Translations under genes and position numbers: made by a program | Shown: one piece after another, positions 18,228 through 27,900 of the stretch | How positions within the stretch are numbered: the stretch's first letter is position 1 | Layout of the letters: every line of letters starts with the position of its first letter | Assembly: GCA_023399465.1 (NCBI GenBank) | Contig: JAEWPB010000058.1 | Span: 26,237-90,236, forward strand | Direction of reading: 5' to 3' | Source of the DNA: Pseudomonadota bacterium | GTDB taxonomy: Bacteria > Pseudomonadota > Alphaproteobacteria > Rhizobiales > Rhizobiaceae | DNA length: 64,000 nt | Notes under the pieces: generated by a model | The model's input: the letters and a program-made list of their open reading frames with translations, nothing else | The model's database searches: none | What the model was told of the DNA's origin: nothing

Positions 18228-18372
18228 GATCTGCTCCAGAACCTTGCGCCGTTTTTGGTTTTTGTCCGCCGGATCGTCAACCCCTTGGATAAGAATCATT
18301 CAAAACTGCGTCAAATGGCCCATTACCTAAATTATTCCAGAAATTTCCTAGCCGGTCATCCCGGCGCGAAAC

Positions 18373-18386
18373 TTGATCTGTATCAA
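18373..18386. promoter_or_regulatory. FNR/FixK-type anaerobox upstream of hemA
   Basis: TTGATCTGTATCAA is an exact match to the TTGAT-N4-ATCAA consensus recognised by FNR, FnrL and FixK proteins. Its centre is 152 bp before the hemA start codon on the minus strand, between hemA and the terminator of the cox-like genes, so hemA is the only plausible target. hemA control by FnrL or FixK is known in other alphaproteobacteria. I could not fix a matching -10 with confidence. Confidence 0.75.
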
Positions 18387-18393
18387 GCATCAG

Positions 18394-18420
18394 CAAAAAG
18401 GGCGGCTTTTGGCCGCCCTT
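18394..18420 (-). terminator. Rho-independent terminator of the coxSLM-like operon
   Basis: AAGGGCGGC (18398-18406) pairs with GCCGCCCTT (18412-18420) around a 5-nt loop; on the minus strand it is followed by TTTTTGCTG. It starts 26 bp after the last cox-like gene. Confidence 0.85.
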
Positions 18421-18445
18421 CGCTGGTTCTTGCGTTGAAAACCCG

Positions 18446-19243
18446 TTACCTGGCGGCGGCAACGGCCCGCTTGGCCATCACTTTCACGAGATTGGCGCGA
18501 TATTCGGCGCTGCCGTGGAGATCGCTCAGCAGCGTCGACGGATCGACGGTGATGGTGTCGAGCGCCGCCGGCGACCAGTTGGCGGCAAGCGCCGCCTCCA
18601 TGTCCGCCTGACGGAAGACGCCATCCGCCCCTGCCCCGGTCACGGCCACCCGTACGCCCGCCCCGCTCCGGGCGACGAACACGCCGGTCATGGCGTAGCG
18701 CGATGCCGGATTCGCGAACTTCTCGTAGCCCGCGGTATCCGGCGCATCGAACTCGATCGCCGTGATGATCTGACCGGACTCAAGCGCGGTTTCGAACAGT
18801 CCGGTGAAGAAATCGCCGGCATCGATCTGGAAACCGTTGCCGATGATCCGGGCATTCAGCGCCAGCATTGCTGCCGGATAGTCCGCCGCCGGGTCGTTGT
18901 TGGCGATCGATCCGCCAATCGTGCCCATATGGCGGACATGCGGATCGCCGATCAGCCCCGCGAGATGGCAGAGCGCCGGGCAGACTGCCCCGATTGCCGC
19001 GGAGGTGGCCACTTCCACGTGCGGCGTGGCCGCGCCGATCCTCACCTTGCGGCCGTCGACGCTGATCCCCCGCATGGCTTCGATGTGGCGCAGGTCGACG
19101 ATATCGCTCGGCGCCGCGAGGCGCTGCTTCATCGTCGGGATCATCGTCATCCCGCCGGCGACGTACTTTCCGTCAGCTGCTCCGGCGAGAATTCTGGCTG
19201 CCTCCTCGACCGAGGTCGGGCGATGGTAGTTGGTTGCATACAT
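18446..19243 (-). CDS. CoxM-like FAD-binding subunit of a xanthine oxidase family dehydrogenase
   Basis: A 265-residue flavoprotein subunit. The N-terminal half has the FAD_binding_5 motifs AGGMTMIPTMKQRLAAP and TIGGSIANNDPAADYPAA; the C-terminal half is the CO dehydrogenase flavoprotein fold. It takes electrons from the iron-sulfur subunit and passes them to an acceptor. Start MYATNYHRPTSVEEA at 19243 follows a GAGGGGGA ribosome site; the longer open frame runs into the neighbouring gene. It is the last gene of a coxS-coxL-coxM-like set, 14 bp after the large subunit. Since the large subunit is form II, the name CoxM states family, not CO as substrate. Confidence 0.88.
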   Translation of the reverse strand: MYATNYHRPTSVEEAARILAGAADGKYVAGGMTMIPTMKQRLAAPSDIVDLRHIEAMRGISVDGRKVRIGAATPHVEVATSAAIGAVCPALCHLAGLIGDPHVRHMGTIGGSIANNDPAADYPAAMLALNARIIGNGFQIDAGDFFTGLFETALESGQIITAIEFDAPDTAGYEKFANPASRYAMTGVFVARSGAGVRVAVTGAGADGVFRQADMEAALAANWSPAALDTITVDPSTLLSDLHGSAEYRANLVKVMAKRAVAAAR

Positions 19244-19257
19244 GGTTCGTCCCCCTC

Positions 19258-21606
19258 TCAGTGGCCAGCGCGCGCCGCTTCCCACACCTTCTGGGGCGTG
19301 GCCGGCATGTTGAGGTCGTTGTTGCCGATGGCATCGGTGATGGCATTCATCAATGCCGGCGGCGAACCGATGGCACCCGCCTCGCCGCAGCCCTTGATGC
19401 CGAGCGGATTGCTCGGGCACGGGGTCACCTGATGGGAGAGCTTGAACGACGGCAGGTCGTCCGCCCGCGGCATGGCATAGTCCATGAAGCTCGCGGTCAG
19501 AAGCTGCCCTGATGCGGGATCATACTGCACACCTTCGAGCATCGCCTGGCCGACGCCCTGCGCGATGCCCCCATGCACCTGGCCCTCGACGATCAGCGGG
19601 TTGATGATGTTGCCGAAATCGTCAGCAGCAACGAACTGGATGATCTCCGTCTTGCCGGTTTCCGGATCGACTTCGACCTCGCAGATATAGCACCCCGCCG
19701 GGAAGGTGAAGTTCGACGGATCGTAGAAGGCGGTTTCCTTCAGGCCGGGCTCCATGCCGGCCGGCAGGTTGTGGGCGGTATAGGCGGCCAGCGCCACCTG
19801 GAACCACGGCAGCGTCTTGTCGGTGCCAGCCACCTTCAGCTCGCCGTTTTCGACGACGATGTCGCTCTCGTCGGCTTCCATCAGATGGGCGGCGATCTTC
19901 TTCGCCTTGGCCTCGACCTTGTCCAGCGCTTTGACGATCGCCGACATGCCGACGGCACCGGACCGCGAGCCGTAGGTGCCCATGCCCATCTGCACCTTGT
20001 CGGTATCGCCGTGCACGATGGAGACACTGTCGAGCGGCACCCCGAAGCGGTCGGCGACCAGCTGGGCGAAAGTGGTCTCATGGCCCTGGCCGTGGCTGTG
20101 CGACCCGGTCAGCACCTCGATCGTGCCGACCGCGTTCACCCGCACTTCCGCCGATTCCCACAGGCCGACGCCCGCCCCGAGCGAACCGACCGCCTGCGAC
20201 GGCGCGATGCCGCAAGCCTCGATGTAGCAGCTCATGCCGATGCCGCGTTTCTTGCCGCGCGCACCCGCTTCCGCCCGGCGCGACGGGAAACCGTTCCAGT
20301 CGGCCTGTTCCATCGCCGCATTGAGCGAGGCTTCGTAGTCACCGGCATCATAGTTCATGATGACAGGCGTCTGATGCGGGAAGGAGCGGATAAAATTGGC
20401 GCGGCGCAGTTCCGCCGGCGAGACGCCGAGTTCGCGCGCCGCCGTTTCCATGGTGCGCTCGAGCAGGTAGGTCGCCTCGGGACGGCCGGCGCCGCGATAG
20501 GCGTCCACCGGCACCGTATTGGTATAGACGGTGCGGACATTGGCATGGATCGCCGGAATGTCGTACTGGCCGGAAAGCAGCGTCGCATAGAGATAGGTCG
20601 GTACCGCCGACGAAAACAGCGACATGTAGGCGCCGAGATTGGCGATCGTATCGACCTTCAGGCCGATGATCCGGTTGTTGGCATCGAAGGCCATCTTGAC
20701 CTTGCTGACATGGTCGCGGCCATGCGCGTCGGTCAGGAAAGCCTCGGTGCGATCGGAAGTCCACTTGACCGGCACGCCGGTTTTCTTCGACGCCCACAGA
20801 CAGACGATCTCTTCCGGATAGATGTAGATCTTCGAGCCGAAGCCGCCGCCGACGTCCGGCGCAATCACGCGCAGCTTGTTTTCGGGTGCCACGTTGTAGA
20901 AGGCGCTCATCACCAGACGGGCCACATGCGGGTTCTGGCTGGTGGTGTAGCAGGTGTAGTGATCCTCCGCCGTGTCGTAGATCCCGAGCGCCGCCCGCGG
21001 CTCCATCGGATTGGGCGAGAGGCGGTTGTTGTGGATCTCGATTTCCGTCACGTGCGCGGCAGAAGCGATCGCCTGATCGGTTGCGGCACCGTCGCCGATC
21101 TCCCAGTCGAAGATCAGGTTGCCGGGCGCTTCGGGATGGATCTGCGGCGCGTCCGCCTTCAGCGCATCCACCGCTTCCGTCACCGCGTCGAGTTCGTCGT
21201 ACTCGATGACCACGGCTTCGGCCGCATCCCGCGCCTCGCCGAGCGAATCGGCGACAACCACAGCCACGGCATCGCCGACATAGCGCACCGTATCATGCGC
21301 CAGTGGTCGCCAGGCGCCCATCTTCATCGGCGAGCCGTCCTTGGAGTGGATCATCCATCCGCAAATCAGGTTGCCGATGCCATCGGCGAGCAACTGCTTG
21401 CCATCGAGCACGTCGATCACGCCGGGCATGCCCTGAGCAGCCGTCTTGTCGACGCTCTTGATCCTTGCATGGGCATACGGGCTGCGGACGAAGTAGGCAT
21501 ATTTCATGCCCGGGACGACCATGTCGTCCGTGTACCGGCCCTTGCCGGTCAGAAAACGCTTGTCTTCCTTACGTGTGACGCGCGCACCAATTCCCTCAAC
21601 TCCCAT
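19258..21606 (-). CDS. CoxL-like molybdopterin-binding large subunit (form II)
   Basis: A 782-residue catalytic subunit of a molybdenum hydroxylase. The N-terminal Ald_Xan_dh_C hammerhead domain ([23 protein letters not shown]) is followed by the molybdopterin domains with [14 protein letters not shown], then the active-site loop AYRGAGR at 369-375, then [15 protein letters not shown] and [13 protein letters not shown], the latter containing the catalytic Glu region. True form I CO dehydrogenases have AYxCSFR in this loop; AYRGAGR marks form II, whose substrate is mostly unknown. A strong GGGAGG site precedes the ATG at 21606. It is preceded by the small subunit gene (82 bp gap). No coxDEF-like maturation gene is nearby. 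Confidence 0.93.
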   Translation of the reverse strand: MGVEGIGARVTRKEDKRFLTGKGRYTDDMVVPGMKYAYFVRSPYAHARIKSVDKTAAQGMPGVIDVLDGKQLLADGIGNLICGWMIHSKDGSPMKMGAWRPLAHDTVRYVGDAVAVVVADSLGEARDAAEAVVIEYDELDAVTEAVDALKADAPQIHPEAPGNLIFDWEIGDGAATDQAIASAAHVTEIEIHNNRLSPNPMEPRAALGIYDTAEDHYTCYTTSQNPHVARLVMSAFYNVAPENKLRVIAPDVGGGFGSKIYIYPEEIVCLWASKKTGVPVKWTSDRTEAFLTDAHGRDHVSKVKMAFDANNRIIGLKVDTIANLGAYMSLFSSAVPTYLYATLLSGQYDIPAIHANVRTVYTNTVPVDAYRGAGRPEATYLLERTMETAARELGVSPAELRRANFIRSFPHQTPVIMNYDAGDYEASLNAAMEQADWNGFPSRRAEAGARGKKRGIGMSCYIEACGIAPSQAVGSLGAGVGLWESAEVRVNAVGTIEVLTGSHSHGQGHETTFAQLVADRFGVPLDSVSIVHGDTDKVQMGMGTYGSRSGAVGMSAIVKALDKVEAKAKKIAAHLMEADESDIVVENGELKVAGTDKTLPWFQVALAAYTAHNLPAGMEPGLKETAFYDPSNFTFPAGCYICEVEVDPETGKTEIIQFVAADDFGNIINPLIVEGQVHGGIAQGVGQAMLEGVQYDPASGQLLTASFMDYAMPRADDLPSFKLSHQVTPCPSNPLGIKGCGEAGAIGSPPALMNAITDAIGNNDLNMPATPQKVWEAARAGH

Positions 21607-21688
21607 ATCAACCTCCCTATGGGGTACTGGCTTGGCATGCCGCCGGGGAAAAGCGAGTGGCGGCTACGAGGCCAGTCGTGTTTCGTGC

Positions 21689-22177
21689 TTATTCCGCGGC
21701 CTGCCGGGCGGCCGACATTTCGGCGCTCGCGGCAAGGATGGCCTTGACGATGTTGTGGTAGCCGGTGCACCGACAGATATTGCCTTCCAGCTCGGCACGC
21801 ACGGTCTTCTCGTCGAGCGCCCCGCCATGGCGGCGGATCATGTCCACGGCCGTCATCACCATGCCCGGCGTGCAGAAGCCGCACTGCAGACCATGATGTT
21901 CCTTGAAGGCAGCCTGGACGGGATGAAGCTCGCCGTTGCTGGCAATGCCCTCTATGGTGGTAATCGCCGAGCCGTCCGCCTGGACCGCGAGGATCGAGCA
22001 GCTCTTCACAGACTTGCCGTCCATATGGACAACACAGGAGCCGCACTGCGAAGTATCGCAGCCGACATGGGTTCCCGTCAGCCCCAGCTTTTCGCGAATG
22101 AAATGAACGAGAAGCGTGCGCTCCTCACATTCTCCACTCATCGTCCGGCCATTCACCGTCAATGTAACTTTAGCCAT
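21689..22177 (-). CDS. CoxS-like [2Fe-2S] small subunit
   Basis: A 162-residue electron-transfer subunit. The plant-type ferredoxin cluster site is [13 protein letters not shown] with a further Cys in VKSC; the second, helical domain has CGFCTPGM and the CRCTGY motif near the C terminus. The two clusters connect molybdopterin in the large subunit to FAD in the medium subunit. The ATG at 22177 has GGAGGA in front ([10 protein letters not shown]). It is the first gene of the operon, so the promoter should be in the 338-bp gap upstream. Confidence 0.93.
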   Translation of the reverse strand: MAKVTLTVNGRTMSGECEERTLLVHFIREKLGLTGTHVGCDTSQCGSCVVHMDGKSVKSCSILAVQADGSAITTIEGIASNGELHPVQAAFKEHHGLQCGFCTPGMVMTAVDMIRRHGGALDEKTVRAELEGNICRCTGYHNIVKAILAASAEMSAARQAAE

Positions 22178-22515
22178 ACTGTTCCTCCACGTGCCTCTCC
22201 CAGACACCGGAGCCATCATTTGACTTTTTGCTTGAAGGATCAACCAGTACTTTCATCACCGGACGATTTTTTATTGCAACCGGAAGAGCCCACGGCCAGC
22301 CGCACTGGCTGCGACGATCCCTCAGTGGAACAACGCAGAAACCGGTGGAACAATGCAGAAAAATGAGGGGGTTGGAGCGCGCGTCCACATTTTGAGCCAG
22401 ATTGTTTCCTAGCTGCGGACACGCATAAGCAGCGGGAATGCTGCAACCTTGAAGAAATCGGGGACGTCGTGTACCGGACAGACCGGTACTTTGTGTAAAA
22501 CATTGGAGAGAGTTT
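22178..22515. other. Non-coding gap between coxS-like gene and glycine-zipper gene
   Basis: These 338 bp separate two divergent genes and must contain both promoters. The only structure I can name is a direct repeat at 22325-22361 (listed separately). No convincing coding frame, tRNA or hairpin terminator was found; short open frames here lack ribosome sites. Confidence 0.6.
22325..22361. repeat. 17-bp direct repeat with 20-bp period
   Basis: GTGGAACAACGCAGAAA (22325-22341) recurs as GTGGAACAATGCAGAAA (22345-22361), one mismatch, two helical turns apart. Its place between divergent genes fits a regulator binding to one face of DNA, but no regulator is known. Confidence 0.6.
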
Positions 22516-22782
22516 ATGAAGAAAGCGCTCATTCTTGTATTGATCGGCATGGCGGTCGCAAGCTGCTCGCAGACTGAAAAGGGTGCCGGCATCGGCGCCG
22601 CCTCCGGCGCAATCATTGGTGGCGCGATTACCGGCAATGTTCGCGGCGCGGCCGTTGGCGCGGCGATCGGCGGCGTTTCCGGCGCAGTCATCGGTTCGGT
22701 CACCGATCGTCCCGGCCAGTGCTACTACCGCGACCGGTACGGCCGTCGTTATGTCGACGCCTGCCCGCGCGGCAACTACTGA
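22516..22782 (+). CDS. Small glycine-zipper lipoprotein
   Basis: An 88-residue protein with a lipoprotein signal (lipobox VASC, lipidated Cys17) followed by a glycine-zipper segment with regular GxxxG spacing (GAGIGAASGAIIGGA, GAAIGGVSGAVIG), enough for two membrane-associated helices, then a short polar tail with RDRYGRRYVDACPRG. It is likely anchored in the outer membrane. Such small proteins (Rick_17kDa/glycine zipper 2TM group) are common in rhizobia and mostly without known function. GGAGAG precedes the ATG. The gene stands alone with its own strong terminator. Confidence 0.85.
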   Translation: MKKALILVLIGMAVASCSQTEKGAGIGAASGAIIGGAITGNVRGAAVGAAIGGVSGAVIGSVTDRPGQCYYRDRYGRRYVDACPRGNY

Positions 22783-22802
22783 TCCAGCCATCGCCTTATT
22801 GG

Positions 22803-22833
22803 AAAGTCCCGGGTCTTGCCCGGGACTTTTTTT
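22803..22833 (+). terminator. Rho-independent terminator after the glycine-zipper gene
   Basis: AAAGTCCCGGG pairs perfectly over 11 bp with CCCGGGACTTT around loop TCTTG, and the second arm runs into seven T residues. It lies 20 bp after the stop codon. Confidence 0.95.
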
Positions 22834-22956
22834 GTGACCGCCTTTGCCCATGCGGATGAAATCGATACATTTTGATGTTATTTGCAGTTAGGCTTGGACT
22901 GTTAACTGCCGGGCAACTCCCACTGTCATACAGGTGATCAAACCGAAAAGCTGTGT

Positions 22957-24882
22957 ATGCCGAAGCAACCGACTGCCCCGAGAAAGAGTATTGTGTATCG
23001 GAGAGCCGGAGCCCTCGCGATTGCTGCGTGCGTGGCGCTATCGCCGCTCTTCGCCCGCGAGGCCAACGCCTTCAAGTTGTTCGGCATCACCCTGTTCGGA
23101 TCGAAGGACGAGGACAAGGCGCAGGAAGTGCTCGATCCCGTCCGCTACACCGTGACGATGAGTACCGGCTCGGCGGACAAGACCCTGCGCGAAGCCCTCG
23201 AGGACGCCTCCCAACTCGTGCAGGACAAGGACAATCCGGTCTCCGGCGATCTCGGCCTCGTCGTCAAGGCGCGTGACGACCGCGAGCGGCTGATCGCCAC
23301 ACTGTACGAAAATGCCCGCTACGGTGGCGTGGTGAAGATCACGGTCAACGGCATCGACCTCGACCAGTTGCCGCCACTGCCCGAATTCGACAATTCGCGT
23401 CCGATACCGGTGGTGATCTCGGTCGATCCCGGCCCGGTCTTCCGCCTCGGCAAGGTCACGCTCGGCGGCGATGCCGCCAATCTCAACCCGGCCACCTATG
23501 GCCTCGTCCCCGGCGTCGCGGCCGGATCCCTGCTGATCCTGAAAGCCGCAGAGAAGATCGTCGAGGACATCCAGGCCCAGGGCCGGCCCCTGGCGCGGCT
23601 TACCGCCCGCGACGTCATCGCCGATCACAAGACCAATACAGTCGACGTGACCATATCGGTCGCCGGCGGGCCGATCGCGCCGCTCGGTCCGATCACCATT
23701 TCCGGCGACAAGGCGGTCAATCCGGACTTCATCCGCCGCTATTCCCGCCTCAACGAGGGCAAGCCCTATTCACCGGAGGAACTGCGCAAGGCCGGAGATC
23801 GCCTGCGCCAGCTCGGCATCTTTTCCAGCGTCAGCATCCGCCCGGCAAGCGCGCTCGCGCCGAACGGCTCGATCCCGCTGACCATCGAGGTGGCGGAAGG
23901 CAAGCAGCGCGTGCTTGGCCTAGGTGCCCAGATATCGACGATCGACGGCTTCGGGCTGCAAGGCTACTGGGGTCACCGCAATCTCTTTGGACAGGCAGAA
24001 TCCCTGCGCATCGAAGGATCGATCTCGCGCATCGGCGCCAACAGCGTCGGGGATCTCGACTACTCCGCCGGCATTCTCTTCTCAAAGCCCGGCGCTTTCT
24101 TCCCCGCAGCGACCTTCAATTCCAGCCTGGTGGCGAAAACCGAGCATCCCGACACCTACAAGGCGACCACGGTCACCGCATCGGCGGGCCTGAGCTACGA
24201 GATCTCCGAACAGGATACCGTTTCGGGCGGCGGCGAACTGAGCTGGGCCGATACCGACGACGCCTTTGGCAGCCACCAGTACCTGACCTTCGCTCTGCCC
24301 TTCGAATATATCCGCGACACGCGCGACAACAAGCTCGACCCGACCAAGGGCTATCGCGGCACGGTATCGACCAAGCCGAGCTACGAAATCCTGGAGAGCA
24401 CGTTCTTCAGTTCCTTCGAGGGCTCGATTTCCGGCTACAAGCCGCTCGGGGCCGAGGACAAGATCGTGCTCGCCGGCAAGCTGAGCCTCGGAACACTGCT
24501 TGGCGGCGCTACTCTCGAGGAGATTCCGACCACACGGCGCTTCTTTGCCGGCGGCGGCGGCTCCGTGCGCGGCTTTGCCTACCAGGAGATCTCTCCCTAT
24601 AATAACAAGGGTGAGGCGACCGGTGGACGCTCCTATGCCATCAGCTCCGTGGAAGCACGCTACAAGCTGACCGAAAACATCGGCGTCGTACCATTCGTCG
24701 ACGCCGGAACAGTTTCCAGGGAAGTCTACCCGGATTTTTCCGACGTCCGGGTCGGCGTCGGTATCGGCGTTCGCTACGCCACGCCGTTCGGCCCGCTCCG
24801 GCTCGATTTCGCCGTTCCGCTCAATCCATATGAGGGCGGCAGCAAATTCGGCATCTATGCCGGTATCGGTCAGGCTTTCTGA
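22957..24882 (+). CDS. tamA: Translocation and assembly module outer membrane protein TamA (Omp85 family)
   Basis: A 641-residue BamA-like protein. A signal peptide (hydrophobic core after RRAGALAIA, cleavage near ANA) leads into POTRA-type domains (about residues 100-300, with PVVISVDPGPVFRLGKVTLGG and YSPEELRKAGDRLRQLGIFSSV) and a C-terminal 16-strand barrel ending in FGIYAGIGQAF, a terminal-Phe barrel signature. The GSVRGFAYQEISP motif is the conserved VRGF/Y loop of the Omp85 lid. It lies 38 bp before tamB on the same strand. Together they help insert or transport outer membrane components, possibly phospholipids. The ribosome site in front of the ATG is weak. Confidence 0.94.
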   Translation: MPKQPTAPRKSIVYRRAGALAIAACVALSPLFAREANAFKLFGITLFGSKDEDKAQEVLDPVRYTVTMSTGSADKTLREALEDASQLVQDKDNPVSGDLGLVVKARDDRERLIATLYENARYGGVVKITVNGIDLDQLPPLPEFDNSRPIPVVISVDPGPVFRLGKVTLGGDAANLNPATYGLVPGVAAGSLLILKAAEKIVEDIQAQGRPLARLTARDVIADHKTNTVDVTISVAGGPIAPLGPITISGDKAVNPDFIRRYSRLNEGKPYSPEELRKAGDRLRQLGIFSSVSIRPASALAPNGSIPLTIEVAEGKQRVLGLGAQISTIDGFGLQGYWGHRNLFGQAESLRIEGSISRIGANSVGDLDYSAGILFSKPGAFFPAATFNSSLVAKTEHPDTYKATTVTASAGLSYEISEQDTVSGGGELSWADTDDAFGSHQYLTFALPFEYIRDTRDNKLDPTKGYRGTVSTKPSYEILESTFFSSFEGSISGYKPLGAEDKIVLAGKLSLGTLLGGATLEEIPTTRRFFAGGGGSVRGFAYQEISPYNNKGEATGGRSYAISSVEARYKLTENIGVVPFVDAGTVSREVYPDFSDVRVGVGIGVRYATPFGPLRLDFAVPLNPYEGGSKFGIYAGIGQAF

Positions 24883-24920
24883 TCCTGATGAACGCCGTAA
24901 ATCTAGGATAGAGTGGCGAA

Positions 24921-27900
24921 ATGAACATCTTGATTCGCATCGTAGAGTGGGCCCGGCGACTGATCGGCTATGCGCTGGTAACCCTTCTGATTGCGATTCT
25001 CGGTGCCGTGCTGGTCTTCGGCTTCGCACCCTTCGGTGCGCGGATTGCCGCCGACCAGATTGCGCGCATGATTTCCACGCCCGAGCAGACGATCACCATT
25101 ACCGATCCGCAGGGCTTGCTGACCGGCAAGCTCAGGGTCGGCGCCATCACCGTTGCCGACAGCAAGGGCGTCTATGCCGAAGTTCGCGATCTCGCCGTCG
25201 ACTGGTCGCCGCTATCGCTGCTGGACGGCACATTCAACGCACAGCGGATATCCGCCGGCACGATCGAGGTGCTACGCGCTCCGGTCCGCGAAAAGGACAG
25301 CAAGCCGGCCGGGGCATCGAGCGGCTTCAACCTGCCGGTTGCCGTCGACATCGCGCAGATTTCAGCGCCCGATATCCGCCTCGGCAGCGAACTGGCAGGC
25401 AGGGCGTTTGAGCTTGCCGCCGAAGGCCGCGCCAGGGCGACGAAGGAACGTGTCGAACTGGCGCTGACCGCCAATGGCCTGGATCAGCCAGAAGCCCGGG
25501 CGAGCGCCGACATCCTGTTCGCGCCGGCCGAAAACCGCCTGACCCTCAACACCGTCATCGCCGAACCGCAAGGCGGGCTGCTGGCGCGCCTGCTCCAGCT
25601 TCCCGGTGAACCGGCGATCAAGATCGATCTCGACGGCCAGGGACCCTTGTCCGACTGGACCGGCAAGCTTGTCGCCGATGTCGACGGCCAGCCGGTGCTA
25701 TCGGTCGACGGACGCCATCAGATGCCGGGTACGGGCGTCCACCGCATCGACCTCAAGGGTGGCGGCACGCTCGATACGCTGCTCCCCCCCAATCTTCGCC
25801 CGCTGTTCGCCGGGGATACCAGCATCAATGTCGCGTTGACCGTCAACGACAACGGCAGCCTCAGCATCGAGAGCGGCGACGTCAGGACCGGCAGCTTCCT
25901 GCTGGCTGCCTCCGGCAACTTCAACCCTGCCGGCGGCAACAACCTGAAGGCCAATCTGCTCGGCACTTCCGGCCCTGTCGATTTCCGCTGGCCGATGACG
26001 GGCGGCGAAGTCCGGCTGCTGATCGACAGTGTCGACCTGAGCCTCAGCGGCGATGCGGGAGCGACAGCGCTCGACCTGACTGCGGCGCTTCAGGCCGTAG
26101 AGACCCCGGACGGGCGCTTCGGCGACATCCACCTTTCCGCCAGGTCCGATAGTTTCGATCTGTCCCGACGTTCCGGCCCCGTCAACGCCGAGCTGGCGGT
26201 CGAGCAGACCGCATTCACCGACCCCGACCTGGAACGCGCCATTCGCGGTCCTCTGAAGCTGGTGGCGCCGCTGAAGGTCTCCCCGACCGAGATCGCCTTC
26301 GACAAGGCGACCCTCGAAAGCGGCAGCATCGGCGGAACGGTAACCGGACGCTACGATCTGCCGGCGACGACGTTGACCAGCGACTTCAAGCTTTTTGCCG
26401 TTCCGGATGCGCTGCCGGAGGCCGTCGCCGCCAAATTCGACGATACGATCGCCATCACCGGCAAGATCAGCGCCATCGTCGATGGACCGGTCGACCTCAG
26501 CGACTTCAGCCTCAAGTCCACCACGCTCGACGCCGCCGGCAACATCGCGATGGCCGATGGCAACGTGAAGGCCGACCTATCCGGCCGGGTGCTGCAACTC
26601 GGAAGACTGCTCGACAACGCCACCGGGAAAGCGGACTTCAACCTCGCGGCCAGCGGCCCGGTGAACGCGCTGGCGGTCAAGGCCAACGCCACAGCGGACC
26701 GGGCGACCCTTGCCGGACGCGAGTTGCAGGCGCTTGAAATCTCGCTGGACGGCACCGTTAGCAGAGCCGCGCCGCAAGCGACCGTAAAGGCCTCCGGCTC
26801 GCTCGACGGCCAGAAGATCGACATCAATGCCGACCTCGTTTCATCCGGTGGCGAAACCCGCATTCCCGAACTCGTGGCGATCATCGGGCCGAACCGGCTG
26901 ACCGGCGACCTGCGGTTCAGCAGGGCTTTCGAGCCATCGGGCAACCTCTCCTTCGACCTTCCGAACATCGGACTGATCGCCACCCTCGCCGGCCAGAACG
27001 CCAGCGGCGACCTGAAGGGGTCGCTGGTGCTCGGCAGTACCGACGGTCGCATCGGCGCCACCATCAAGGCGACGGGCAGTGGCATCCGGCGCGACGACAT
27101 CGTCGTTTCCCGCCCTGATATCGATCTGGTTATCGATGACCTGAAGGCCGTCTCCGCAAGCGGAACGGTGCGGCTTGCCGAACTTGCTTCCGGCGCCAAC
27201 AACGTCTCCGACCTCGCCGTCGATTTCACCCAGACCGGCAACACCACCGACTTCGATCTCAAGGCGAGCTATGACGGTGCGCCGCTTCTGGTTTCTGGCT
27301 CGGCCGAAGCCGGGGCCGGCGCCACCACTGTCGCGCTCCGCAGCTTTTCCGCCACGCCGCGCGGCATTCCCGTCGAACTCAAGGCCCCCTCCTCGGTCAC
27401 GATCAAGGATGGCGTGGCGACGCTTTCGAAGCTCGCCATCCAGACGGGGCCGGGCTCGATCACGGTCGACGGCACGGCCGGCCAGACACTCGACATTGCC
27501 GCCACCATTGCCGACCTGCCCGCGAGCCTCGCCAACACCTTCGTGCCCGATCTTGGTGCCGAGGGCGCGATTTCCGGCAACATCACCGCAAAGGGCAGCG
27601 CGAACGATCCTGATGTCACCTTCGACCTGGCATGGGCGAAGGCGGTGGTCAGCCAGAGCCGTGCCGCCGGCGCCATCGACATAAAGGCAAAGGGGCAGTT
27701 CGCCGCCAGGACCCTGAAGATCGACACCAGCATTTCCGGAAGAGACGGCCTGTCGCTCACCGGCGGCGGCACCGTCCAGGTCGCCCAAGACCCGATGAAT
27801 TCGAACCTCGACGTGACCGCGCGGATCACCAATCTCCCGGCGAGCCTGGCCAACGCGTTCGTTCCCAATCTTGGCGCCGAGGGTGCGCTCTCGGGCAATG

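Noticed and set aside
18446..22177. Aerobic CO dehydrogenase
   Set aside because: The active-site loop is AYRGAGR (form II), not AYxCSFR, so CO oxidation cannot be claimed.
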